DNA from: Acidobacteriota bacterium
GTDB taxonomy: Bacteria > Acidobacteriota > Holophagae > Acanthopleuribacterales > Acanthopleuribacteraceae
Assembly: GCA_002747255.1 (NCBI GenBank)
Contig: PDUC01000029.1
Span: forward strand, 40,961-104,960
Reading direction: 5' to 3'
Length of the DNA: 64,000 nt
The notes under the pieces were generated by a model. The model was not told where the DNA came from, searched no databases, and worked only from the letters and a program-made list of their open reading frames with translations. How positions within the stretch are numbered: position 1 is the stretch's first letter; every line of letters starts with the position of its first letter. Below are positions 8,616-18,192 of the stretch, one piece after another. Position numbers and translations under genes: made by a program.

Positions 8616-9146
8616 ATGATTCCTGCGTTTTTTAAAAACATGCACATCCTTGCGTTGCTTTCCTTTTTGCTGATCTCACCAGCTTTAGGACAACAGAAAG
8701 AAAAGAAAAAAGACCCTGTTGAAGAGGACAAAGCGACAGTAGAGCAGCCTGAGTTAATTAAGGGCGGGGTGAGCTATGAACCCAACCCCGATGAAAACGA
8801 AGGCAAACTGAGGGAGCCGTTTAAATCTCCATTCGATCTGGAGAAAGAACGCGAAGAAAAACGGAAGAAAGCCCGCGCGGTTGCAGGAGACAGTTCGGAT
8901 AGACTGCCCTACAATATTGGAGATCTCTCTTTGAAGGGGATTTTCTACCAGGTTGAAAAGGGATACTTCGCTATTTTTGAAGTGGCAGGTGAATACCATT
9001 GGTTCAAGGTGGGCGAAAAATTTGAAAACGGTGACTTGGTCAATATAAACGATAACGAGGTATGGTTTAAGGAATATATTGACGATGGCACCACTGAAGG
9101 CCGAATTAGGGAAATTGTAAGAGAATTACATCGAGGCGAGGAGTAG
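8616..9146 (+). CDS. pilP: Type IV pilus assembly protein PilP
   Basis: Periplasmic linker of 176 residues that joins PilNO to the PilQ secretin. It has an N-terminal signal peptide (FFKNMHILALLSFLLISPALG), then a charged flexible region (about 25-90) and the C-terminal beta domain (about 95-170: GDLSLKGIFYQVEKGYFAIF, WFKVGEKFENGDLV). ATG 8616 is preferred over TTG 8610 because GAGGAGG at 8601-8607 lies 8 bases before it. The protein has no cysteine at all, so it cannot be the usual lipoprotein and is probably cleaved by signal peptidase I or left anchored by its helix. Confidence 0.88.
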   Translation: MIPAFFKNMHILALLSFLLISPALGQQKEKKKDPVEEDKATVEQPELIKGGVSYEPNPDENEGKLREPFKSPFDLEKEREEKRKKARAVAGDSSDRLPYNIGDLSLKGIFYQVEKGYFAIFEVAGEYHWFKVGEKFENGDLVNINDNEVWFKEYIDDGTTEGRIREIVRELHRGEE

Positions 9147-9149
9147 AAA

Positions 9150-12023
9150 ATGCTTAAGAATATGATTGTATCTTTACTTATTTTTGGGTGGCTGTCTATC
9201 GCTGGATTAGCACAGGAGATTGTTATTGAAAATGCCAGTGTTATCTCCACAGGAAATAAGACAACTCTGGCGATTGATTATGCAGGTGCTGGGAAAATAC
9301 AGTTTTTTGCCGTCCAGGAGGATGACAGTCTTGTTGTGGACTTGCCCGGTGTTCTGAGCAAGGTGGATTTTTCCACTATACATTTTGATCAGGTGAAAGC
9401 AGTGAAACAATCAGCGCTGGATCCAGATTCTCAGCGGGGGATAAGTGTACGTTTCAAACTTGCTGAAAATGTGGAGTACCATTTTTTTGATGGTGACGCT
9501 GGTTCTATGATTCTGTTCTTCAGTACGGTGAACCCGGAGCCGGGTTCATCTCAGCAGGCAGCTGAGGACTCTGCCTCTGACGAAATGGAAACAGCTTCAA
9601 ACTCCCGTGACGCATCCGTCAGCGGGAGTCAGGAAACAGTTTATGCTTACGGAACAACTCAAAAGGTTTTGCAAGGACGAGAAGGCGACAAAGACCTCAA
9701 TTCAGTTGACATTGTTGTACAGAGCTCGGGTATTCAACTTGAAATCAACGCTGATGGTCTGGAACGTTACAAGTACTTTTATCTTACGGGTCCTGATCGC
9801 TATGTCTTGGATCTGTACGGTGTTAATTGCAGACTGGATGAAGATGAGTATCGCTTTGATTCAAGCTATGTTGAGCGGATTCGAGTCAAGCAGAACCAGG
9901 TACACCCTGAGCCGATTACCCGAATTGTTCTCGACCTGAAACAACCCGTTGAGGTTCTTTTAAACGAAGATTCAACGCAGCTCCTTGCCACAATAGGCGA
10001 AGTTCAACCACTGGAACACGCAGCGGGAAGTACCCTTGCTGAACATCAAAGTGTGTCGGTGGCTGAGCTTGACACTCCTGCCGTTGAGCAGGAAACCATG
10101 TCTGAGACTGTAGCTCTGGAAACGGCTCCCGTGCCAGAACCTGTTCAGGAAACACTTCCTGTCTCTTCTCTCACGGACCCTGTTATCGACAGCCAAACTG
10201 AGGTTGTCACCCAGCAGACCACACCTGTCGCAAGCGAGCATGGTACTCAGGAACGGGAAGAAATGATGGCTCCAGAGGTGGTTGATGTAGAACAGTCCGA
10301 GAATGATACCCAGAGTGTTGCAGTGACTCAAGTGAATCAGGAATCCGCTCTTCCAGCGGTTTCGTTCTCTGAAGAGACCGTCAAGGAAGCTGAAGAAGTC
10401 AAACCCGACGCAAGTCCTGTTGTGACCACTCAGTATGAAGAGCAGGCTGACCCGGCTCTCAAGACAGAAGAGCCTAAAAAAGGGCATCAGCTTCCATTTA
10501 TCATTGCAACCGATCTGGATGAAGAATTAGAGAGCTTCATTCGAGATGAAAAGAGAACATTTTATTCTGAGATGAAAGATACAAAACCTCTCAAGCCTCA
10601 GAATAACCACATTGTCGTTACCAACAATACCATTAACGCAGCTATGGATCTGACAGAATCCAACGCGCTACAGGAAGAAGACGAGTTGAAATCGAGCTTT
10701 GAATCCAGCTCTCTGTTTGTTGAGGAACAGGAAGCGGCTTCATCTGATATGATTGTCGGTAATACTTCAAAGTATAGAGGTTTTGAGATTCAAGGCATCG
10801 ACGTTGTAGATGTCAACGTAACCGATCTCTTGCGTTTCTTCGCAGACCAGGTTGGCTTCAACCTTTATGTGGATCCATCTGTTAAAAACCTGAAAGCCAC
10901 TTATAAATTTTCAAACATCCCCTGGGATCAGGCGATGGAGATCATTTTGAGAAATGCCGGCTTGGATTACCAGTACGACAACGGCGTGCTGAGAGTAGCA
11001 ACCACAGAGAAGTTTCGTGAAGAGGCTGAGGCCGCCAGACAGTTGAGGATTGAGCAGGAACTGAGTGTACCGCCCGAAACTTACACGTTCCACCTAAGCT
11101 ACGCAAAAGTATCTGAAATTTCCCCCATCGTTCAGCAATACCTCTCACCCAGAGGTTCCCTCCTGATGGATGAAAGGACCAATACACTCATAATTGAAGA
11201 TATTCCAAAAAAGATCATTGCGATAAGGTCACTCATCAACAAACTGGATACACAGGTGCCTCAGGTAATAATTGAGTCCAGAGTTGTGGAGACAACCAAG
11301 CGCTTTATCCGTGAGCTTGGTGTTCAGTGGGGGCTTTCAGGTCTTTATGCGCCGGAATACGGAACCCAGACAGGCATGACCTTCCCCAGCAGAGTTACGG
11401 TAGGTGGACCCAAGCTCGGTACCAGAACCAATGGAGTGGAAGGCGGATATGCTGTCAATTTCCCGATTATTGCAGAGGATCCAGCTGGATTCGGCTTCTC
11501 ACTGGGTAATATTCTGGATACTTTTAAACTCGATCTTTCACTGCAAATGATTGAAGAAGACGGTTTAGGTCAAATTATTTCTGCTCCAAAAGTGACCACT
11601 CAAAATAATAAGACCGCACTTATTCAAAACGGACAGCGCATACCTGTTCAAACAGTTCAACGGGGAACAATTACAGTTCGATATATCAATGCCGTTCTGG
11701 AATTGGAAGTAACTCCTCATATTACATCCGATAAAACGATCATTATGGACCTGGTTGTTGATAAGTCGGAACCGGATTTCACCAGAGATGTACTCGGAAA
11801 CCCAATTATCAACATTCGCAAGGCTGAAACCAGAGTGCTGGTTAAAGACGGAGGCACAGCAGTCATTGGTGGCATATACGTCATGAACGAGCAGGAAAGG
11901 TCCAGTGGCATTCCTGGCTTGAAGAAAGTGCCCTATATTCGACGGCTCTTTGGTTCAGAAAGCATGGAAGTTACCAATCAGGAACTGTTGATCTTCGTTA
12001 CACCGCGTATCGTGAAATATTAA
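9150..12023 (+). CDS. pilQ: Type IV pilus secretin PilQ
   Basis: Outer-membrane secretin channel for the pilus, 957 residues. The signal peptide is residues 1-20. There are two AMIN-like domains (about 25-110 and 185-280) that can bind peptidoglycan, and an acidic low-complexity linker rich in Gln, Glu, Val and Thr (about 285-540). An STN domain (about 545-615) and an N1-type domain (about 640-710) follow. The secretin core (about 770-955) includes GQIISAPKVTTQNN, LELEVTPHITSD and the terminal ELLIFVTPRIV. The gene sits 3 bases after pilP. The linker is long for the family. Confidence 0.95.
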   Translation: MLKNMIVSLLIFGWLSIAGLAQEIVIENASVISTGNKTTLAIDYAGAGKIQFFAVQEDDSLVVDLPGVLSKVDFSTIHFDQVKAVKQSALDPDSQRGISVRFKLAENVEYHFFDGDAGSMILFFSTVNPEPGSSQQAAEDSASDEMETASNSRDASVSGSQETVYAYGTTQKVLQGREGDKDLNSVDIVVQSSGIQLEINADGLERYKYFYLTGPDRYVLDLYGVNCRLDEDEYRFDSSYVERIRVKQNQVHPEPITRIVLDLKQPVEVLLNEDSTQLLATIGEVQPLEHAAGSTLAEHQSVSVAELDTPAVEQETMSETVALETAPVPEPVQETLPVSSLTDPVIDSQTEVVTQQTTPVASEHGTQEREEMMAPEVVDVEQSENDTQSVAVTQVNQESALPAVSFSEETVKEAEEVKPDASPVVTTQYEEQADPALKTEEPKKGHQLPFIIATDLDEELESFIRDEKRTFYSEMKDTKPLKPQNNHIVVTNNTINAAMDLTESNALQEEDELKSSFESSSLFVEEQEAASSDMIVGNTSKYRGFEIQGIDVVDVNVTDLLRFFADQVGFNLYVDPSVKNLKATYKFSNIPWDQAMEIILRNAGLDYQYDNGVLRVATTEKFREEAEAARQLRIEQELSVPPETYTFHLSYAKVSEISPIVQQYLSPRGSLLMDERTNTLIIEDIPKKIIAIRSLINKLDTQVPQVIIESRVVETTKRFIRELGVQWGLSGLYAPEYGTQTGMTFPSRVTVGGPKLGTRTNGVEGGYAVNFPIIAEDPAGFGFSLGNILDTFKLDLSLQMIEEDGLGQIISAPKVTTQNNKTALIQNGQRIPVQTVQRGTITVRYINAVLELEVTPHITSDKTIIMDLVVDKSEPDFTRDVLGNPIINIRKAETRVLVKDGGTAVIGGIYVMNEQERSSGIPGLKKVPYIRRLFGSESMEVTNQELLIFVTPRIVKY

Positions 12024-12042
12024 TACAAAAGTGAGGCTGAAA

Positions 12043-14790
12043 ATGGGAAGCAAAACAAGAAAGAAAGTGTTTGGATGGCTGATGGTCGCCTGTGCTGCAA
12101 TTATGATGCTCAGTTGCGGTGGCGGCGGCAATGATGAAATAGAAAAATCAGTCTTCCTTCAAGTGACTGTAGACGATGAAGGAACCTATGTGGAATCAGA
12201 AATGATCAAAACGGTTACCACCACTACAGTTTCGGCCACAGTATGCATCAATTCGTATTTCTCAGATATCGAAACAAGTGTTGCGCATGCGGATGTCACC
12301 CGATATGAACTGCATTTTGTTCGTACTGATTCGGGAGGAACGGCACAATTGCCAGATAAATCAGGTCCGCTGAATATCAATTTAGGCTATCGCTCAGCCG
12401 TTGCTCCTGATTGCGGCAGCTTTGAAATTCCTGTTCTTTCGACTGACGAAAAAATATACAGTGAGCTGGCCCATGAATTTGACATAAATCCAACAATGGT
12501 TGCTGAGTTTGATGTTTATGTCAAAGTGTTTGGCAAAAATCACGCCGGTGACAAGCTCAAAGCGGAAGGTGCTTTCAATCTCCAATGTGGAGCGTACAAG
12601 CCCTATGACGAATTGATTCCCTCTATTGCTTATTTTTCGTACAACAGGGATATGAGAGTGGGTGATAACTGGAATGCCAGCTGGACCGCTTTTGGCTATG
12701 CTACAGGTGGGTATCTTTCCGATCCCTTCGGTCGGACCGTTCCCCTCTACGGTTTTGATTTTCCCGTTGGAACATATTCGGTCAACACGGGCTTCCTCGC
12801 TGATCAGGTAGAGGGAAATGTCAGTGTGACTTACGGAACACCGCTTCTCATTGTGGGAAACGTCTTTGGTTCCACTCAAAGTCAGGGAACGGATAATCCA
12901 GGCGCAGTCACTTTGTATCCTCAGAATCCTATAACTGACGACGAGGTATCCATCGAAACCTTTGTCTCTGATCGATACAGCATTATCGCTGGTGATTCGG
13001 TCAATCTTAGCTGGGTTGTTTACGGGGCTCCTACCGAATTGAGAATGAGTCCTTCCGTGTTCAGTGGTGTACCGGTCTCCTTTGAGGGTAAGGACCTTGC
13101 ATTTGACTCCATAAATATCATTCCGGAACAATCTGTAACCCCATTGCTTTACGCATCCAAGTCCTCTAACCTGACGGAAGACAGTCAGGCCCTCGATGCT
13201 CCTATTTCGGTTAGTGGTGGTGGCATAACGCCTCAAGATCCCGAGATTCAATTTTTCAATGTTTCCCACACCTCCATACCCAGGTTCGAGCAAGTAGCTC
13301 TCTTCTGGAAAGTTACAGGTGATTATGAAAAAGTTGAGATCTTTCCCATTAACGGAACTTCCAAAGATGTGACCGGAAGAGAGAGTTTCTTTACTCCGCC
13401 GCTGAACAGGCTTGGAAGTAATGTTTTTAACTTGATCGTAACGGGCATAAACGGAAGTCCCATCATTTCCAGGTCCGTCAACGTTACTGTCACAGAAGAA
13501 GTGGTTAACGAGGCCCCTGAAATTGTCGTTACGGAAATGGCTCCCGGCAGTACCATGCCAAACGGTGCAACAGGTGCTTTTACCTTCACGGTGGACGACC
13601 CTGAAAATCAGGACAGTTCCTGGACTGTGCGAAGAATAGCCGGTGGGCTGGCTTACTATGGTCCCGTTCGCGGTGAAATTCCCGGTGGACATGGAGAAGC
13701 AACCGTTAATTTCACAGATGGTGATGGCAATGAACAAGGTTATGTTACCTTTGAAATAACAGCTTATGACGACATTAACTACGGTATGGGTGCCAACACG
13801 CAGAGTTCCAAAGAACTGGTAACCTTTAATACAAGCGACGCTGCCGCGGTGGATGCCCCTACCATTGAAGATGTCACCTTTACCGCTGGTAATGCCAGTG
13901 GAGGCGGTGACTCCACCACAGGTACAGGTGGAGGAAGCAGTGGTAATGATTTACTTCCCGGTCAGGACGGCGTGATCAGCTTTAGAATCATTGATCCTGC
14001 GGAACATCGCATGTATTGGAAGGTCGAGATTGTTGCTGGAGACCGAGACGGTACTCTGGATGGTGATGTTAACTGGACGGACGGTTCAACGGGCTACGGA
14101 GGTGGCTATGTGGCAGTACACTATCAGGATGACCCCGATTCGACTGACGATGCTGTCGTCTTCAAGATTACAGCTACTCAAGTGGGTGCAGATAATCCTT
14201 TGAGTGTCATTCACATTCTGAAAGTCGATTACATGAGTGACGGCGAAGATGTATTGGACTTCGTACATCTGCAGCTCTACGAAGCGGACCCAGCCAATCC
14301 CGGCAATGTCGTTACCGACAGTCTGCTGCCTTTCTACCTGAATTACGATGGCACCGTCACGAATGCGCCAGGAAGCTTTCTCAGGAACGATGGAACCTTG
14401 ATTTCTAACGACATTCACCTTGTAACCGATATACGGCATGGAACAGGTGATCCCGGCAGAGTGGCCAATGTGATTTATGAAAGAGATTTTATCACACCTA
14501 TTTCTTTCAACAGCAATTACGGTGAGTTTCTCTTTGATAATTATTACGATGGTCCTGGATCAATAAATCCTATTGTTCTTCCTGTTCAGGATGAAAGTTC
14601 CGTTTCGCGATGGTACAATGTTTTCAATGTTGGCAGCTTCCAGAACCCGAATACAGGTTTCTACAACCTTCCAATCGTAACAGGTGAGGTACGTGACTAT
14701 CAAATAAGAGTTCGTGCCTTTGATCTTGACAACGCAGAAGAATCTGTTGTCTTGTTGTTACAGATTGAGAACGGAAATCCGCAACCCTAA
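12043..14790 (+). CDS. Large secreted lipoprotein with Ig/cadherin-like domains
   Basis: A 915-residue exported protein. The N-terminus is basic, then hydrophobic (FGWLMVACAAIMMLSC) with a lipobox-like Cys25 followed by glycines, so it is probably a lipoprotein. The rest is beta-rich with several Ig-fold-like stretches: about 290-490 (with the paired pattern VNLSWVVYGAP and VALFWKVTG) and about 495-740, two repeats that share a DPE(N/H)-type turn and a W(T/K)V(R/E) strand. A Gly/Ser/Thr linker lies near 625-640. ATG 12043 has GAGG 6 bases before it; an in-frame GTG lies at 12031. It directly follows pilQ, which suggests a pilus accessory or surface-adhesion role. No known family is assigned. 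Confidence 0.8.
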   Translation: MGSKTRKKVFGWLMVACAAIMMLSCGGGGNDEIEKSVFLQVTVDDEGTYVESEMIKTVTTTTVSATVCINSYFSDIETSVAHADVTRYELHFVRTDSGGTAQLPDKSGPLNINLGYRSAVAPDCGSFEIPVLSTDEKIYSELAHEFDINPTMVAEFDVYVKVFGKNHAGDKLKAEGAFNLQCGAYKPYDELIPSIAYFSYNRDMRVGDNWNASWTAFGYATGGYLSDPFGRTVPLYGFDFPVGTYSVNTGFLADQVEGNVSVTYGTPLLIVGNVFGSTQSQGTDNPGAVTLYPQNPITDDEVSIETFVSDRYSIIAGDSVNLSWVVYGAPTELRMSPSVFSGVPVSFEGKDLAFDSINIIPEQSVTPLLYASKSSNLTEDSQALDAPISVSGGGITPQDPEIQFFNVSHTSIPRFEQVALFWKVTGDYEKVEIFPINGTSKDVTGRESFFTPPLNRLGSNVFNLIVTGINGSPIISRSVNVTVTEEVVNEAPEIVVTEMAPGSTMPNGATGAFTFTVDDPENQDSSWTVRRIAGGLAYYGPVRGEIPGGHGEATVNFTDGDGNEQGYVTFEITAYDDINYGMGANTQSSKELVTFNTSDAAAVDAPTIEDVTFTAGNASGGGDSTTGTGGGSSGNDLLPGQDGVISFRIIDPAEHRMYWKVEIVAGDRDGTLDGDVNWTDGSTGYGGGYVAVHYQDDPDSTDDAVVFKITATQVGADNPLSVIHILKVDYMSDGEDVLDFVHLQLYEADPANPGNVVTDSLLPFYLNYDGTVTNAPGSFLRNDGTLISNDIHLVTDIRHGTGDPGRVANVIYERDFITPISFNSNYGEFLFDNYYDGPGSINPIVLPVQDESSVSRWYNVFNVGSFQNPNTGFYNLPIVTGEVRDYQIRVRAFDLDNAEESVVLLLQIENGNPQP

Positions 14791-14810
14791 GTGATTACGC
14801 GTCGGGTTTT

Positions 14811-15389
14811 ATGAATCATTTATTGGAATCACTTATTAACAAAGCGAAGAAAGACCCCAGTCCCAGGGTCTTTTTTCGCATTTGTGAAGAGTATCGCAAA
14901 AGCGGAGACCACCAAAAAGTTATTGAATTTGGTGAACAGGGTTTAGAGCTGGAGTATGATCACGTTCCAACCTTGTTGACTGTCGGCAAGTCGTATTTGC
15001 ACCTTGAAAAATTTGAAGAGGCCATGGATTTTTTTAAGCGTGCTCTTGATAAGGACCCCGACAATATTCGGGCTACGCATGCTTTAGCCGCATGCCTTAT
15101 TAACACGGGTAGAAGCGATGAGGCTGAACGTTATGTCAATAATCTTCACATACTCCAACCCGCTTTGGAAGAGGAAATAAAAAAGGAAATAGAATCCGCT
15201 CGTAATCAAGACACGCTGAATGAAGCGGAGGACGAAAAGAGCATCAGCTTGAATCCGGAGGCAGCTGAATTGAACAAAATCAATCCAGTTTCTCCCACCG
15301 TAGAGCAACAAATTGTTTCCACAAAAGAAAGGAAATTGTTAAAATTAAACAAGTTTTTATCTGATATCAGGAGACAAATCAGTGTTTGA
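14811..15389 (+). CDS. TPR protein of the pilus locus
   Basis: A cytosolic-looking protein of 192 residues. Residues 15-110 contain about three tetratricopeptide repeats (RVFFRICEEYRKSGDHQKVI, VGKSYLHLEKFEEAMDFFKRA, LAACLINTGRSDEAERYVNN). The C-terminal third is charged and probably disordered, ending in a short basic helix (ERKLLKLNKFLSDIRRQISV). There is no signal peptide, so it is not the outer-membrane pilotin PilF. Its 3' end overlaps the roadblock gene by 8 bases, which points to coupled translation and perhaps a complex of the two products. Confidence 0.75.
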   Translation: MNHLLESLINKAKKDPSPRVFFRICEEYRKSGDHQKVIEFGEQGLELEYDHVPTLLTVGKSYLHLEKFEEAMDFFKRALDKDPDNIRATHALAACLINTGRSDEAERYVNNLHILQPALEEEIKKEIESARNQDTLNEAEDEKSISLNPEAAELNKINPVSPTVEQQIVSTKERKLLKLNKFLSDIRRQISV

Positions 15390-15735
15390 TCAAATTCTTA
15401 ACAGCATCAAAGAGAAAGACCTGGGTTTTGACAATATCCTGATTGTTGACAGCGATGGCATTATCATTGAAAAATTGGATACGCATGAAAGTGACGATAC
15501 GATCGCGGCGGAATGTGCGGGCCTTTTTAAAGAGACCAATCGCTTGTCGGACGAAGTTGCTTTGGGTGAGACTGCTTTTGTTCAAATTCAATTTTCTGAT
15601 AAGAATCTTCTGATTTCTCATGTTGGGAAAGGATACCTTATGATCGGTGTACAGGGTGATGATCGACAATTGGCTAGAAGTAAGTTTTGGCTGAAAGTCA
15701 AAAGCATCCAATCTCTGTGTATCATTGAAAGCTGA
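15382..15735 (+). CDS. Roadblock/LC7-domain protein (MglB-like)
   Basis: A single roadblock/LC7 domain of 117 residues: an N-terminal helix, then a beta-hairpin (DNILIVDSDGIIIEKLD), a middle helix (IAAECAGLFKETNRLSDEVA) and a final sheet (KNLLISHVGKGYLMIGVQGD). Such proteins dimerise and act on Ras-like GTPases. MglB of Myxococcus, the GAP for the polarity GTPase MglA, is the closest known idea. GTG 15382 has CAGGAG about 8 bases upstream. No MglA-type GTPase lies in the window, so the partner is unknown. Its place inside the pilus locus suggests control of pilus position or activity; that is inference. Confidence 0.78.
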   Translation: MFDQILNSIKEKDLGFDNILIVDSDGIIIEKLDTHESDDTIAAECAGLFKETNRLSDEVALGETAFVQIQFSDKNLLISHVGKGYLMIGVQGDDRQLARSKFWLKVKSIQSLCIIES

Positions 15736-15804
15736 GTCAGCCTGCAGGTATTTTAACTGTTAAGTCGGTTTCATACACGGCGAAATGAATGGAAGAATGC
15801 GAAA

Positions 15805-16314
15805 GTGATAAGGAATAGAGGTTCTCTGTTCATTACAGGTTTTATGGGTGCAGGTAAAACGACGATTGCACGTTACTTGTCTTCACGGATGGGCTTGCCG
15901 TGGATGGATATTGATTCGCATATTCAAAAACAAGAAAATTGCACCATTGCAGAACTTTTCCGCAAACAAGGAGAAGACCGGTTTCGGCATTTAGAACGTC
16001 AGGCAGTAGCGAACATAAAGCAACCTCATATTGTTAGCTTGGGTGGCGGGGCTTTTTTGCAGAGCGGAATTAGAGAAATAATAAGCCAAAGTGGTATCTC
16101 CATTTTTTTGGATGTGCCGTTTGAGCTATTGTGGACTCGTGTTTCAGGACAAAAGAAAAGACCCTTGGTGCAGTCGTATGGTGAATTGAAACTGTTATAC
16201 CAAAAGCGATATTTCTATTATTTGCTCTCTGATTTTACATGTCATATTGACGCGCTCAGCTTTCCTGTCCATACGGTCAATCACATTTTGAACTTTACAC
16301 GGTTGTCTAAATAA
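15805..16314 (+). CDS. aroK: Shikimate kinase
   Basis: Phosphorylates shikimate at O3 with ATP in the pathway to chorismate and aromatic amino acids. The length of 169 residues is normal. The P-loop GFMGAGKTT is at about 10-18, the shikimate-binding DIDSHI follows at about 35, the GGGAF motif lies near 77, and the lid arginine lies in KKRPL near 118. GTG 15805 follows GGAAG. The pilQ-aroK neighbourhood is known from gammaproteobacteria (pilMNOPQ-aroK-aroB). Here aroK is kept near pilQ, but the lipoprotein, TPR and roadblock genes separate them, and aroB is missing. Confidence 0.9.
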   Translation: MIRNRGSLFITGFMGAGKTTIARYLSSRMGLPWMDIDSHIQKQENCTIAELFRKQGEDRFRHLERQAVANIKQPHIVSLGGGAFLQSGIREIISQSGISIFLDVPFELLWTRVSGQKKRPLVQSYGELKLLYQKRYFYYLLSDFTCHIDALSFPVHTVNHILNFTRLSK

Positions 16315-16460
16315 AGGGAGTGTCTTTTTTTTAAATCGAAATCAACCGTAAGATAGAACATATCTGGATTGTATTCATGTAATTTTTTAAAGGTAATATT
16401 GACTTTTCCCACACAAAATATTAGTCTTAGTTTGCGGAATCAAATAGAGAGAGTGTGGAT

Positions 16461-18179
16461 GTGAGTAAACTTGGTGAACTACTAATACAAGCAAATATAA
16501 TAACCCCTGGGCAACTTCAGGAAGCTTTGAAAGCGCAAGAAGAATCAGGGGGCAGAATAGGGTTAACCCTTATTAAACTGGGATATGTTTCGGATCAGGA
16601 AATAACAGATTTTTTAAGTCAGCAATTTGGAGTGCCGGCAGTTAATTTAAGTGCTTTTGATATTGATGAAAATATTATCAAACTCATACCGCCGGATGTG
16701 GCCAAGAAATATCAGGTTCTTCCTATCAATAGATCTCACGCCACCCTGACTCTTGCTATGACTGACCCAAGCAACGTTTTTGCCATGGATGACATCAAGT
16801 TCATGACAGGCTACAACATCGAACCCGTTGTAACCAGTGAGCTTGCGTTGCGCGAAGCTATTGATAAATACTACGGTCTTACCAGTGCAATTGCCTTGAA
16901 AAATCAAATGGAAGAATTTGATTTCGAAGAAGATGATCAATCTGAACTTGAAGTAGTCGACGACGAGGAAGAGATCGATGCCGATGCCCTGGAAAGCTCT
17001 ACCGATGCGGCACCTGTCGTCAAGATTGTCAACTCCATTCTGACGGGTGCGGTACGAAAGGGAGCAAGTGATATTCACATAGAGCCCTATGAAAAGGAAT
17101 TTCGAGTCCGGTTTCGCATCGACGGTATGCTGCATGTTGAGACAAAGCCTCCCATGAAACTGCGTGACGCCATACTCAGTCGCGTCAAAATTATGGCAAA
17201 GCTGGACATTTCGGAAAAACGTCTGCCACAAGATGGGCGTATAAAAATGAAAATGAAAATTGACGGCAGAAGAAAAGAGCTGGATTTTCGTGTTTCCAGT
17301 TTGCCGACCCTGTTTGGCGAGAAAATTGTGTTGCGGTTACTCGATTCCGACAACCTCATGTTGGATATGACCAAACTAGGCTTTGAGGAAAGTTCACTTG
17401 AGAAGTTCCAGAGAGCCATTAACCGTCCGTGGGGAATGGCGCTTGTTACAGGCCCAACCGGAAGTGGAAAAACCAATACGCTCTATAGCGCTATTCAGCA
17501 GTTGAACAAACCGAATACCAATATTATGACCGCGGAAGATCCAGTTGAATTTAACATGGCTGGTATCAACCAGGTACAAATGAAAGATCAGATAGGTCTT
17601 AACTTCGCCGCCGCACTTCGCTCCTTCCTGAGGCAGGATCCCAATATCGTTCTGGTTGGAGAGATCAGGGATTTTGAAACTGCGGAAATAGCGATTAAAG
17701 CCAGTTTGACAGGGCACCTAGTTCTGTCAACCCTTCACACTAACGATGCCCCCAGTACCATCAACCGCTTGATGAACATGGGGATTGAACCCTTTCTCGT
17801 TGCCACCTCGGTACACCTGATAGCCGCTCAAAGGTTAATTCGCCGTGTGTGTAAAGAGTGCAAACATATTGTGCCCACACCCGAAAAGGCATTGCTGGAT
17901 ATAGGCATGACCAAAGCGGAAGCCGAGGGTGCAGAAATCTATGAAGGGCAAGGTTGCCCTACTTGTAACCAGACGGGAACGAAAGGCCGGGTTGGTCTTT
18001 TCGAGGTGATGGAAATGTCCGACGACCTCAGAGAACTCGTACTAACTGGAGCTAACGCCGTTGAGCTCAGAGAACAGGCCATTACTGAAGGTATGATTAC
18101 CTTGAGGCGAAGTGGATTAACCAAGATCTTGGCAGGTGTTGCCAATATTGAAGAAGTACTGAAAGAAACCGTGCTTTAA
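16461..18179 (+). CDS. pilB: Type IV pilus extension ATPase PilB
   Basis: Hexameric cytosolic ATPase that drives pilus polymerisation. About 572 residues from GTG 16461, which follows GAGAGAG by about 8 bases; GTG 16455 is also in frame. The N-terminal MshEN/T2SSE-N domain is residues 1-145, with an acidic linker at about 155-180. The ATPase core contains DIHIEPYE, Walker A GPTGSGKT (followed by Asn where Thr is more usual), the Asp box AEDPVEF, Walker B VGEIRDFETA and a His box LHTNDA. Four cysteines (RRVCKECK and GCPTCNQTG) form the zinc site. First gene of a pilB-pilT-pilC-pilS-pilR run. Confidence 0.95.
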   Translation: MSKLGELLIQANIITPGQLQEALKAQEESGGRIGLTLIKLGYVSDQEITDFLSQQFGVPAVNLSAFDIDENIIKLIPPDVAKKYQVLPINRSHATLTLAMTDPSNVFAMDDIKFMTGYNIEPVVTSELALREAIDKYYGLTSAIALKNQMEEFDFEEDDQSELEVVDDEEEIDADALESSTDAAPVVKIVNSILTGAVRKGASDIHIEPYEKEFRVRFRIDGMLHVETKPPMKLRDAILSRVKIMAKLDISEKRLPQDGRIKMKMKIDGRRKELDFRVSSLPTLFGEKIVLRLLDSDNLMLDMTKLGFEESSLEKFQRAINRPWGMALVTGPTGSGKTNTLYSAIQQLNKPNTNIMTAEDPVEFNMAGINQVQMKDQIGLNFAAALRSFLRQDPNIVLVGEIRDFETAEIAIKASLTGHLVLSTLHTNDAPSTINRLMNMGIEPFLVATSVHLIAAQRLIRRVCKECKHIVPTPEKALLDIGMTKAEAEGAEIYEGQGCPTCNQTGTKGRVGLFEVMEMSDDLRELVLTGANAVELREQAITEGMITLRRSGLTKILAGVANIEEVLKETVL

Positions 18180-18192
18180 TAAAGGTAGAAAA

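Noticed and set aside
12394-13737. 447-codon minus-strand open frame across the large lipoprotein gene
   Set aside because: It lies fully antisense to a gene with a clear signal peptide and ribosome site; its own composition is not protein-like and no start site supports it.
14811-15389. TPR protein as the pilotin PilF/PilW
   Set aside because: It has no signal peptide or lipobox, so it should stay in the cytosol, where a pilotin does not act.
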